Shown: one piece after another, positions 21,583-31,086 of the stretch
Numbering within the stretch: the stretch's first letter is position 1
Layout of the letters: each line of letters opens with the position of its first letter
From: Hysterangium stoloniferum
Lineage: Eukaryota > Basidiomycota > Agaricomycetes > Hysterangiales > Hysterangiaceae
Reading direction: 5' to 3'
DNA: 64,000 nt
NCBI GenBank assembly: GCA_015178975.1
Contig: WHVD01000132.1
Coordinates: forward strand, 164,747-228,746
Translations under genes and position numbers: made by a program
The notes under the pieces: generated by a model
Databases searched by the model: none
What the model saw: only the letters and a program-made list of their open reading frames with translations
Told to the model about the DNA's origin: nothing

Positions 21583-23110
21583 AGACTCCGCTGAATGATA
21601 ATGAATGGGTCAACATATCAAGAAAGATGATAAATTTGAGACATGGGAGCCATCACCGTGTCCTTTATACCGGCGCTGGTTCATCGGGTTGTACATTGAT
21701 GCGGGCGACCCATCGGATTCGGCTTCGTCCCGGTAAGGACGCTTGGGATGTCCATCGGGCGGAGACCTTGTGCTTAGTGTCACCGTAGGAGCTGCGGCCG
21801 CTAGGGTGGGCGTCAGTTTTATGTTTCATGTGGTATTGAAATAATTCACAACCAATGAGGTATTTCTTGATATTTGAAGTCATGGAAGTCATGAGGTGAA
21901 GACCTTGCCTTCGGCACAGGATCCGGGCTGCTCATCAGCTCGTCCGGCAAGCTCACCGTTCCCAGTCCCGTCGTGTGAGGGCAGATCCTGAATTTAATGA
22001 AAGTTAAGGACGTATGAGAGAAAAGAGTGGTGCAACATGCTGCGTACTGGATGATGAGCCGCCCCAGATGCCCCTATACGACGTCTCTGCAAAGACTTCT
22101 ATATTTGCACAAAATATTAATTTCATCAATGACACATTGGGATAAAGGAGTCACTACCTCGTCTGGATCCATATTATTGATCCCTTCACTGTCAATCGCG
22201 GTGGGGGTAGCGCTAGCGTGCGGGGAGTCGAGTTGGCAAGACACAGCATGGTGAACGAATGGGACAACTGGGAGCAACACATATCTACAATTATCGCGGA
22301 TTTTGATGAGTTTTTGTAGAGCCGCGCAAAGGAATGAAGTGTATGAACCAAATGCTGGAGACAGGTCTGCCTGGGTGCTTGTACCGGCCAACACTTTCTG
22401 GTCAGTGGCTTCATCGTCGTCATCGATGAGGGAAGATTCTGTGAATGGTAGGATAGTTAAATAATATATTATGAAAAGTAAAAATAAACGACACGAACCC
22501 GGTACCATGTACTCCGATCCATCATCACTGGCAGTTTGTGACTTGGAGTGGATGCTGGTATTTGTCTTGGGACTGATGTGGGGGATAGAAGTCTCATCGT
22601 TGGGTCCTGCTCAAATCAAGTCAAGTAAGCATATAATGACATTAATTAAACGACGTCGGACACACCTTGCACAATGCACCTGGGCGAATGATCCCGTCAA
22701 CAACGATCCATCCAGCATGAGAGGGCCATACTCTCCAATATCAACCCTCTTCCCCTTGTCTTCCCTCGAGATACGCGGGGAATAGTCCAGATTGTCATCA
22801 GCGCCGTTGATGTTACTGTCATCCACATTTACAATATGATGACCGGCAGTTTGTGACTTGGGGCAGATGGTGGTATTTGCCTTGGGAACAATGTGGAGAT
22901 GGAATGTCCCCACATTGGGTCCTGCTCAAATTAAGTCAAGTCAGTATATGATGACATTAATTACACGACGTCGGACAAACCTTTCACAATGCACTGGGCG
23001 AATAATCCCATCAACAGGGATCCATTCAGCATGAGGGAACCATACTCTCTCAGGTTGACTCCCTTTCCCTTGTCTTCCCACGAGATACATGGAGTAGAGT
23101 CAGGATCCGC
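21583..23110 (-). CDS. R1-family spliced gene, copy A, unknown product
   Basis: Minus-strand exons with good splice sites: an exon ending at about 22670 (EYGPLMLDGSLLTGSF), intron GTGTGTCC to GAGCAG, an exon with NDETSIPHISPKTNTS, intron GTACCGGG to TTCACAG, an exon from ESSLIDDDDEATDQK to IDSEGINNMDPDE, then a further exon beginning EVFAETSYRGIWGG. Exons are acidic and Ser/Thr-rich, without a recognised domain. The first exon pair is tandemly duplicated at about 22615-22790 and 22925-23100. 21640-22800 matches 40907-42010 in the same orientation, so this is a multi-copy gene. It may or may not be functional. Confidence 0.45.
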
Positions 23111-23580
23111 GTCGGTGCCTCGAGGTGACCGTCATCCACAGCGGGTGCATTATCAGCCGCATCGATGCCCTCGACATTACTGTCATCCTCAGCCGGTGTG
23201 ATCAGCCGCGCGCTCACGTCTAACGCGCGCATCTTGAAGACGAGAGTGTACGATATACATGATGGCGCCGAGCAGCGTGAATACCAGAGTGATATATATC
23301 AAGGCAATACACGCCACAGCATATCTAGAAATAATTGTCAAGTATCTCACTATTCGTCGCTGCATATAACACTCACCGTTGCTCGAGCTCAAGACAGATC
23401 GTCTCCTTGATCGTGTACACGCAGCGTGTGGCAGGTGCGGGATGCGGCTGAGTCTGCCTTTGAATGGCTTGCTCATCAACACCGTTGCAAGGTTGCCTTT
23501 TGAGAATGGATGCAATCAGACGGGAACGCAACCGGTAAGGACAACATAGCAGGCAACAATAAGACCCACCGCCACTCACA
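23110..23580 (-). CDS. R1-family exon group with one membrane segment, copy A
   Basis: Minus-strand reading contains ATRCVYTIKETICLELEQR, an intron starting GTGAGTG, then a hydrophobic segment VACIALIYITLVFTLLGA followed by charged residues. The same order (ETICLELKQR, intron, hydrophobic stretch, basic/acidic tail) occurs at 26494-26853 (+) and 27579-26999 (-). A single-pass membrane protein is the simplest reading. Function unknown. Confidence 0.45.
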
Positions 23581-23641
23581 CATCGTTATACCAAACCAAA
23601 TACAAGGAGCGTTTCACGTCACTCATGGGAAGCCAACCAAA

Positions 23642-23845
23642 TTATGTCACAGCCTGCTGCAGGTTCAACTTGAGGTTTGCGAATAACTTGAATCCTGTGA
23701 CGACAGCCGCGAAGGGACTAAAACCCCTATAGAAACTCGGGAGCTGGTAGCCGAGTGATATAGACATATCGGTCAGTATTTCCAACACCCCGAACTGGGT
23801 ATCCGAGATGTAGTGGTGAAGGATGGCTGATAAGAATCTTTGCAA
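23642..23845 (-). CDS. R1-family exon with HQYIS...NLQQAV motif, copy A
   Basis: Minus-strand frame ILHHYISDTQFGVLEILT, LGYQLPSFYRGFSPF, AAVVTGFKLFANLKLNLQ. The same peptide order recurs at about 28640-28790 (+), 35880-36110 (+), 36560-36290 (-), 45190-45400 (+) and 45890-45690 (-). Six copies with conserved reading frames suggest a real exon of the R1 gene. No homology recognised. Confidence 0.5.
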   Translation of the reverse strand: MQRFLSAILHHYISDTQFGVLEILTDMSISLGYQLPSFYRGFSPFAAVVTGFKLFANLKLNLQQAVT

Positions 23846-23899
23846 GGCGGTGCTCCCTAGCCTCCCTAGATCTATAGTAAGCCTGCTGACGCATTCTTG

Positions 23900-24213
23900 C
23901 CTCGGTTACAGTACTGAAAAAATTGCGTTAGACGAGACCAAAATAAATGAGAATGCTACGTATTTCAGCAGCCAGGAATTGCAAGTAAGCCCTTGCGTGG
24001 ATGCCCCATTTCACAAAGCCGCTGAAAGACGAAGAAAGACGGAAGATAACGTTAGAAAGGACTACGACGGTTTAAGAGATGGACGTACGTTTAATTATCC
24101 ACCATACACCATCTCCTCAGCAACATCTCAAGTGCTTGCACAGCAGGTCTTCGGCCTAGGGAGCTGCAAGGACACGATGCTCATAAAACAGACACAGCTG
24201 AATGACAATGAAT
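23900..24213 (+). CDS. R1-family exon EKIALDETK, copy A
   Basis: Plus-strand reading STEKIALDETKINENATYF, SSQELQVSPCVDAPFHKA, AERRRKTEDNVRKDYDGL, then SATSQVLAQQVFGLG, ending QLNDNE and a stop. A diverged copy with the same order is on the minus strand at 27640-27304, and partial copies are at 35790, 40020 and 42440. The unusual conservation of charge and frame suggests it was a coding exon. Function unknown. Confidence 0.45.
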
Positions 24214-24400
24214 AGGTCACCATATAGAGAAAGATGATAAAACAATGCACCCGTTCTGAAAGATACGAGCCAGAACCAACCGAGTGACCCCACTAGCTGA
24301 TGAACCAGAGAAGTGGATGAAAAGAAAGAAGTAGATGAAAAGAAAGAAGTAGAAATATCCAAAGAAAGAAGGAGAAGAAGGAGAACTGGAAAAAAAAGTA

Positions 24401-24730
24401 TGTCTGGCCTCTGCCACTACCACTCATCCACCGCTGCCCCTACTTCTCGTCCGCCCCTTGCCGCTGCTTTCGCCTCTGCCCGGGATTAATCCACTTACTT
24501 CTCTTTCCGCCGTCGGTTACGCTGTGGTGGAGGCGCAGCTGCAGGCAATGGTTCCATCCGAGCAGCTAGAGGTCCGCCAAGTGTCTTTGCCGAACATTGC
24601 AGTGGGTCGTTGGACATGCGGAACTCGTTTTCTGACCTGTTTCCACCCCAGTTCAGGGGTAAGTGCTGTCGCACCGAGGCATTCGCCCCTTGCCTACATG
24701 ATAACAGGTGAGTATCATTGCCAAAATTAA
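24401..24730 (+). CDS. R1-family S/P-rich N-terminal-like exon, copy A
   Basis: Begins ATG TCT GGC CTC TGC at 24401, with a Ser/Pro-rich stretch and then GINPLTSLSAVGYAVVE and AMVPSEQLEVRQVSLPN. Relative to the intact-looking copy at 40360-40620 it has indels near the start that shift the frame, so this copy is probably broken. Unknown function. Confidence 0.4.
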   Translation, partial: CLASATTTHPPLPLLLVRPLPLLSPLPGINPLTSLSAVGYAVVEAQLQAMVPSEQLEVRQVSLPNIAVGRWTCGTRFLTCFHPSSGVSAVAPRHSPLAYMITGEYHCQN

Positions 24731-25124
24731 TGACACGAAATCGTACTTGTCTAACCGTGTTGGTGGTTCTCCTCTGTTATTGAAGGCCTTGTCCTGTCTT
24801 GACTTTCTCTTTCCCTCGTAATGAGGTTGAGGTGTTAACGACTTTGTGTGAAACGGCTTGTCCTGCTAAGAAGTCAATGTTAGTCAGTTCCCTCCTTGCT
24901 GCCGATATCTCCTGCCAGTTTGTTTGGGCTGCTGCTTGGAATATTGCGGACCTCATCAGCGGCGGTTTGTGACTTGGGGTCGATGGTGGTGTTTGTGTTG
25001 GGAACAATGTGGAGATGGAACATCTCAACGTTGGGTCCTGCTTAAATTAAAACCTTGCACAATGCGCTGGGCAAATGATGCCGTCACCAGTGATCCATCC
25101 AGCATGAGAGGGCCATACTCTCTA

Positions 25125-26300
25125 AGGATCGCCTGTTTTAAGCGTTGGAAGCTTGCCTGGAGATGCTTCTCGCCCTTTGATGACGCTTAATCTGCCATGG
25201 GTGGGTCTCTTGGGACCCATGATAGGAAAGTCGCTGACGTTTCGGAAGGTTCAGTGTCGGTCATAGGAGGCCCTGGGATGTGGCACGTGGCTCGTATATA
25301 CAGTCAACTCCCTCATAACCCATACCCCTTGGGATAGGCTCAGAAGTATGTGTTATGAGGGAGTATGGGTTATGAGGGAGGTATTAAAACTCGCTTAGCA
25401 AGTTGGTTACTCCATAATTGTATGGGTTATGAGGGAGTATGGGTTATCTGGGGTATGGGTTATGAGGGAGTCGACTGTAGTCTGTGAGCCGATCCTCGGG
25501 CCTCTCGGGATCAAATTCTTTATTTGCTCCTGCTTTTTGAATTGTGGTTTTAATATGGAGACATCGTCTCTATTTTTAGCTTGGCTTCTTTCTCCATAAC
25601 AAGTGGTGACAATGGTCACAATCACACGGGGCATCAAAAGGTGGAGGATCACCAGAAGGGCTGAAACAGCCGGAACTCGTAGAAAACGCAAAAGAGAGCT
25701 TTGCCACCTTCCCAGGCACAGGTCGACGTTAGGAAGTAAATCTTCAAGCGACACTCTTGCCCGTTCTGCGACTACAATTTCCTCAACAAACTGTCTCTTT
25801 CAGCGTCAAGTTTGCCTTGCAGCTGAATTTCGGTAAGATAGCAAAACGCCACATTGGGCGCCCCGCCGGGATCGAAGCCACCCCTTGCCTTGCCGATTCC
25901 ATGTCTCCCAAGCAAGCTCGTGACTGTACAGCCATTGTTTCGCTTCCGCCAATTAATGATAAGAGATCACGTGCCGTATAAAATATATTCCCCTTGTATT
26001 CATTTAATTTTTCATGATTTGACTGGGGCGCTCACTAGCTCTTTTGTGAAATTTGGGGGTTACTTGATGGAGACGCCACGATATCAGCGCCAAGATAACA
26101 ACATAGAGCTCGTTGTTATACCTGAGAGCTCTGTCTGGGGCTCTAGATAGCGTATTAGTCTTCAGTAAATAATACAGCATGTTATACTCAAATTACGTTT
26201 CAGGAGCTGAGCTCCGCTTTTTGTCTAAGCCAAAATGACCTTATGTACCTGCGTTGCATTGGTAAGCAACGTTTTATCAATTATTTTTGGTGACTATAAA
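25125..26300 (+). repeat. shortened third copy of the R1 arm
   Basis: Starts at GGATCGCCTGTTTTAAGCG and matches 43158-45128 (+) and 38985-36588 (-), but lacks most of the middle. It ends with ATGTTATACTCAAATTACG and GCATTGGTAAGCAACG, as the other copies do. It is interrupted by the MITE at 25301-25477. Confidence 0.8.
25301..25477. mobile_element. 177-bp Tc1/mariner-type MITE
   Basis: Inverted ends CAGTCAACTCCCTCATAACC and complement of GGTTATGAGGGAGTCGACTG, flanked by TA at 25299-25300 and 25478-25479. The paralogous arm at about 43336-43360 carries the uninterrupted site (ATTATAGTCTTTGAGCCG). Internally the word GGGTTATGAGGGAGTATG is repeated. Confidence 0.9.
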
Positions 26301-26493
26301 GACTAGGAGTGTTTTAACCTCGGGAAGATTTTTATCATTTAATGAAGCACATGAGGCGCTCGTTGTATTCGTTTTGTTACAAAGATGCGGGAGTGGCGGT
26401 GGCTCTTATTTGTTGCCTGCTATGCTGTCATTTACTTATTGCATTCTCCTTAGATTTCATCCGTTCCCGAAAGGAAACCTTGCAACGATGTAG

Positions 26494-27400
26494 ATGAACA
26501 ACCAACTTAAAGACAGACTAAGCCGCGTCGCGCACCTGCCACACGTGCTGCGTTTGTACATCAAGGAGATGATCTGTCTTGAGCTCAAGCAACGGTACAT
26601 GTTATATGCACGAACGTATAGTGAGATGCTTAACAGTCCTTGGGTCTGCTTTTCTAGACATGCTGCGGTGATTGGTGATGCCTTCATACACACACTCTCT
26701 CAAAACACGCACGCCAGCCATGAGAGCGCGACTGATAATACACCGGCGGCCGTGGATGATGGTAACGTCAAAGGCACCGATGAGAATCCACACATATCTC
26801 TTGGGAAGACAAGAGAAAGGGGTCGACCTTCCAGTATGGCCATCTCATGCTGAACGGATCTCCGTTGACTGGATCATTCGCCCAGCGCATTGTGCAAGGT
26901 TTGTCTGTCTTCGTATAATTAGTGTCATCATATACTGACTTGACTTAATTTGAGTAGGGCACACCCCCACATCAGGATGCGCTGGGCAAATGATTTAGTT
27001 AACAGAGATCAATCCAGTATGAGAGGGCCATACTCTCTAAGGTTGGCCTGTCTTCCCACGAGAGACATGGGGTATAATCAGGATCCGCATAGTTGCCTTT
27101 GACGCCACCGCCATCCACAGCTGGTGCGTTATGAGTCGCGCGCTCGCGTATGGCATGCATGTTTTTTGTGAAGTACACAATGGTGCCGAACAGCATAAAT
27201 GCAAGAACCATGCACATTAAGGAAATGCATGCACCGCCGATCAATCTAGAAAAGCATCCCCAAGGATTGTCAAGCATCTCACTCTACGTCACTGCATATA
27301 GACTCACCGTTGCTTGAGATCAAGACAGATCGTCTCCTCAATGTGTAACCGCAGCACGTGTGGAAGGTGCGTGACGTTTGTGAGTATTGTGTCTTCGGAG
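26494..27400. repeat. head-to-head palindrome of R1 membrane-exon sequence
   Basis: 26494-26957 (+) and about 26966-27400 (-) carry the same R1 exon order in opposite directions around a centre near 26962. The plus arm reads ALKEMICLELKQ-like sequence and PAAVDDGNVKGTDENP. The minus arm reads ETICLDLKQR, a GTGAGT...TTTCTAG intron, ACISLMCMVLAFMLFGTI and ERATHNAPAVDGGG. Arms are diverged, so this is not a recent hairpin. Confidence 0.7.
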
Positions 27401-27660
27401 TGTCCTTGGCCGAGTACTTGCTGTGCAAGCAATTGGGACGTCACTGAGGAGCTGCTGCATGTTGGAAATGTACGTCCATTACCTAAACTGTTGTAGTCCT
27501 TTCTGACGTTATATTCCCTCTTTCTTCCTCTTTCAGAGGCTTGGTGCAACGGGGCATCCACGCAAGGCCTTACTTGCAATTCCTGACTGCTGAAGTACGT
27601 GACTTTCTCATTTGTTTTGGTCTCGTCTAACGCAATTCTTTCGGTACCATAACCGAAGTT
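27304..27660 (-). CDS. R1-family exon EKIALDETK, copy B, contiguous with the membrane exon
   Basis: The minus strand reads from TERIALDETKTNEK through SSQELQVRPCVDAPLHQA, ERGRKREYNVRKDYNSLG, SQLLAQQVLGQGHSED and THLPHVLRLHIEETICLD to LKQR, then a GTGAGT donor and the membrane exon at 27277-26999. This is the longest uninterrupted stretch showing that the modules belong to one gene. No family recognised. Confidence 0.5.
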   Translation of the reverse strand, partial: NFGYGTERIALDETKTNEKVTYFSSQELQVRPCVDAPLHQASERGRKREYNVRKDYNSLGNGRTFPTCSSSSVTSQLLAQQVLGQGHSEDTILTNVTHLPHVLRLHIEETICLDLKQR

Positions 27661-28365
27661 TTTGAGTTAATCGTTTATACCTACCGTCATTATCGTGTAT
27701 CGTACTCGCCGTTCTCGAAGAATACAGTTTGGTCCTATCAACGTCTGGACCGATGCCAATGTAAGGCTGCATCAGACAGCAGCCTTTCAACATGACAAGG
27801 CGCTTCGGCACGTTCTAATCATTGTTTTGGTTATTATGCATCATAATTCAACATGGCCTTTCTCTAGGATCGGCCCATTATTTTTATTGCACAGCACTCC
27901 ACCGAGGAGCTGGCCTTTTGCGATGGGCTGTTGAAATTCTTAGGATTGCGTCACTTGCCAAAGCCAAGAAATCCAACGCAAACCTGAAACATTTAAAACA
28001 CCACAGCGAGAGATGTCAATCTCAGTTTAACGGAATCACCCGTTATTAGTTATTGAGTCTACCTATGAGGTTCCCGCAACGCCTCTCATCTGTGGGAAGC
28101 ATTCACTGGTCAGTTATAATGTTCACACCCCGGTTCAATTTTTTGAGCATTATTTTCTCAGCTTGTTCGACATCACGTCCACTCCGCCGTGATGCAAGAT
28201 ACCGTCGAAGTGCAGAGCTCACCAAGTTCCCGTCTGAAGATGTATATGGTATCCGGGTGATCTGCACACTTTTTCAGAACATGGTGAACGACGCACGAGC
28301 GGCGGAACAAACCTGGTGTCAGTGCCAAACGGCTCTTTGATGAAGAATACATGCTTAGCGAAGAC
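27661..28365. other. R1-adjacent stretch without recognised gene
   Basis: No domain or supported exon found. Several short frames. CpG content is high, as in the neighbouring R1 material. Confidence 0.4.
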
Positions 28366-28625
28366 GCAGTATCGCAGATTTAAACAAGGGTATTAAGTGC
28401 GTCCTCTTAGCCTTGATTTTCAGTGTTTGCGTCAAGATGAGCCTCTTGCGAACACGACAGGCCGAGAAACTAGTCTGTTCATACTCCCGATGCCACAGCC
28501 TTTCCTGCTTTCTTCTTTCCTTCCTTCCATTTCCTCGTCAATGCGTCGCCTTACGTACACTACACCTTCTTAGACTCATTTCAGGTAGGACCCGATCTCA
28601 AAGAGACGACATTGACCAATGTCCA
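28366..28625 (+). repeat. dispersed repeat R2, copy 2, uninterrupted
   Basis: Continuous 260-bp match to 8747-9540 without the tRNA-like insertion or the 291-bp LTR. It supplies the empty sites for both. Confidence 0.88.
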
Positions 28626-28920
28626 AGCAATAAATGTCTATATCCCTTGGCTACCAGCTCCCGGGTTTCAACAAGGATATAAGTACTCCCTTCACGGCTG
28701 CCGTCACAGGCTTCAATTTATTCGCAAACCTCGAAGTTGAACCTGGAGCAGGCTGCAATATTATTCGGTTGGCTTCCCGAGTGACATAAAATGCTCCTTG
28801 TATTCGGTTTGCTAGAACGATGTGTGAGTGGCGGTGGCTCTTATTTGTTGCCTGCTATGTTGTCACTTACCGCTTGCGTTCCCGTTAGATTGCATCCATT
28901 CTAGCGCTGTGGCACTTCAA
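28626..28920 (+). repeat. R1-family exon fragment, copy C
   Basis: Plus-strand sequence matches the HQYIS/NLQQAV exon and the following ACATCGTTCTAGC/GCGAGTGGCGGTGGCTCT region, e.g. TCTATATCCCTTGGCTACCAGC at 28638. It begins at the edge of R2, suggesting a recombination junction. Confidence 0.65.
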
Positions 28921-28992
28921 TGGCACTGGTTTCTTAACGTTAAAGGTTTATTCTGATGTTCATAATACATTTAATTCAAACGTGCGGCAATA

Positions 28993-29992
28993 TTAGGCCA
29001 GAAAGCTGCCAAGCATGTCCAAGTACCGATTTGTCTCCTCCCACTGGGGCGTATGGCTCGAATTAGCGAATTGAACCCACTTGCATTTTGGAATATTTCA
29101 AAAAAAAAATGGTTGTACAGTTTCATCCTGTGCTTCATCGTAATATCCTGAGAGTCCCAGGGGTCTAACATTCATATTATGTAGTTGATCACTCACGGAC
29201 CATGTCTTCCACATCGCGATAACATGGAATTCGTTTGGAGCATTCCTATTATTAATTGTCAATGAAAATCCCTATATGCGTGTGATGAACGTACATGGTT
29301 CTATACACAGTTGGATCTTTCGCCAGCGAGACAAAAGTTGCGTCAAACTCGTGTGGACATGTTTCAAACCTGCACAGATGCAGGGTATAAAATACTATGG
29401 TTGCCGCCCCATACTCTTTGCGATCAGTAGTCCCTGAACCCTCATACTTCGTCAACGTATCCTGGAAAATTTTCGGCAGCCCATTTATTAACCTATTTGC
29501 TGCTTGAACAAATAATTCCATCAACACCAGAGAGTCGGATATGATGAGCTTGTTAAGCCCCTTTGGTTGACTGGTCGCGCATCTGGCTCCCAGCATTCCA
29601 CCCTATTAATTTCCCAGTATATCAAAGTCACCGTAGATACCTAGATGCTGATCTAGGTTATTTAACTCATCACAGAACAGCTGCTTGGTTCAGATGGTGC
29701 CATCACCCTTCTTCACTGGGAGATGTGTCGAGGGCCCACTTCCGATCTGGTCATTAAATATGACAGGTAATCTGTGCGTTGAGATGAGGGCGGTGAACAC
29801 GAGGGGGTATTCGTGGTTGCCACCTGGACCACCATGAACAGTTACAAAGGGACGTTGTTTGGACCCCAGATCGCTAACGACCTTGTACCACGTCTTGCAA
29901 GGTTTGCCTGCAGCTGCGACATAAAATTCAGCCTCGCCCTCAGTGACTTTCACAAGGGTACCGTGGGTGATGGTTATACTCGCTGTTGATAT
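28993..29992 (-). pseudogene. proline-iminopeptidase-like (peptidase S33) pseudogene
   Basis: The minus strand encodes an alpha/beta hydrolase of the proline iminopeptidase family: FVTVHGGPGGNHEYPL (oxyanion HGGPG), PVIFNDQIGSGPSTHL, GGMLGARCATSQPKGLNK, NEFHVIAMWKTWSVSDQL, SGYYDEAQDETVQP (acid) and WVQFANSSHTPQWEE (catalytic His region). A 51-nt GT-AG intron is still recognisable after DPTVYRTM. It is dead: the expected start reads ATA at 29992, one codon after GDGTI is TGA, and the nucleophile elbow expected as GNSWGG reads GN-TAA-TAG-GG, which removes the catalytic serine. A run of nine T at about 29105 shifts the frame before the C-terminus. Confidence 0.88.
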
Positions 29993-29999
29993 TCATTCA

Positions 30000-30890
30000 C
30001 ACTGTTACTTATATCGTGCATTTCTTTGAGCCGTTTCTCACCAAATCTCATCACGAAACAGTCGCCGCTTACTATTGATGCACGTGCACCCCCAAGTAGG
30101 AGCGGAAAGCCAAAGGGTCTCTTGAGCCTCTCCACAACGTGGTTTATCATCTAGCTGATTTGGACAATGCTTCATTGTCCAGTTCCTCTGGAGGAAAGCA
30201 TGTGACTCAGCACGGTGGAACAGGTCCACTCCCATTTTCCCCTTCGCTTTTTTCTCGTCTTACCGATTGTATCATATATCCAGGTTAGAGTCGTATGTAT
30301 TATACACTCAATGCGTATTCCCCCATCTCATTTCCTCCCACCTCACCACTAGGTAGTCTCTAAGACCTCGAGTTTGGTTTCTTGTTTGCACCTAGTCATA
30401 TTTGTATGGCAACGTTTGGAAGAAATGAAGTCACAATTGCTAAACCACCAACTGTTACCCCACCTCCTGCCAATCCGAAAGGGAAAGGAAAAGCTCCTCC
30501 CGTGCAACACATGAACCACATACTTCCCAGCCATCAATCTGAACCCCCCCCATCCCTTTTCTACCTCTGAGTCCTCTGTTCCATTTTCTGAACCAGCAGC
30601 GACTACAGTTACGATGCCACAAATTACTGAAGAAATGGTTCCAATAGAAGTGTTCCACAGCTGCCTCATAATGAGGCATCGACCTCGTCCCTTGCTGATG
30701 CCATGGCCCCTCCATTGCAGATCCAGACAATGGTGCCATGCTTGCACTCTCCGCGTGCAACCTTCTTGATGTTCTGCAAAAGCCAACAGCTCAACAGGAA
30801 GCCATGGCATCTCATATTGCTGGTATCCAGCAAAAGCAATTGCCTTATGTGCCACCTGAACAGAATTCTCACTTTCAACCATCACATCCA
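30000..30890 (+). pseudogene. degenerate ORF split by the copia element, left part
   Basis: Plus-strand fragments read proline-rich and glutamine-rich sequence (AKPPTVTPPPANPKGKGK; SSVPFSEPAATTVTMPQ; LQKPTAQQEAMASHI; QQKQLPYVPPEQNSHF) with several stops and frame changes. The reading continues at 33265 after the copia insertion. Looks like a decayed repetitive ORF of unknown family. Confidence 0.35.
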
Positions 30891-30895
30891 CTCAC

Positions 30896-31025
30896 TGTTA
30901 GAGTACATTGTATTGCAAGCCGTTGACGCGTTTTATCTCAACGCTCGGCTATTTTGTACTTTACAGTAGCTTAGTCATCATAAAATAAACTTCGTCCATT
31001 TTCGCTATAATGTCAACATCGAACA
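30896..31025 (+). repeat. 5' LTR of the copia element
   Basis: 130 bp, TGTTAGAGTACATTGTATTG to CAACATCGAACA. It pairs with 33130-33259, differing at about a dozen positions by eye. Confidence 0.92.
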
Positions 31026-31040
31026 GGTTATGGGCCCCAC
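31026..31040 (+). promoter_or_regulatory. primer-binding site, half initiator-tRNA type
   Basis: GGTTATGGGCCCCA immediately follows the 5' LTR. It is complementary to the anticodon region of initiator tRNA-Met (GGGCCCATAACC), the same site used by Drosophila copia (half-tRNA priming). This supports the copia assignment independently of gag. Confidence 0.85.
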
Positions 31041-31086
31041 CCCATTGTTTTAAAAAGTCACACACTAATACTATCTCATCATCTTA

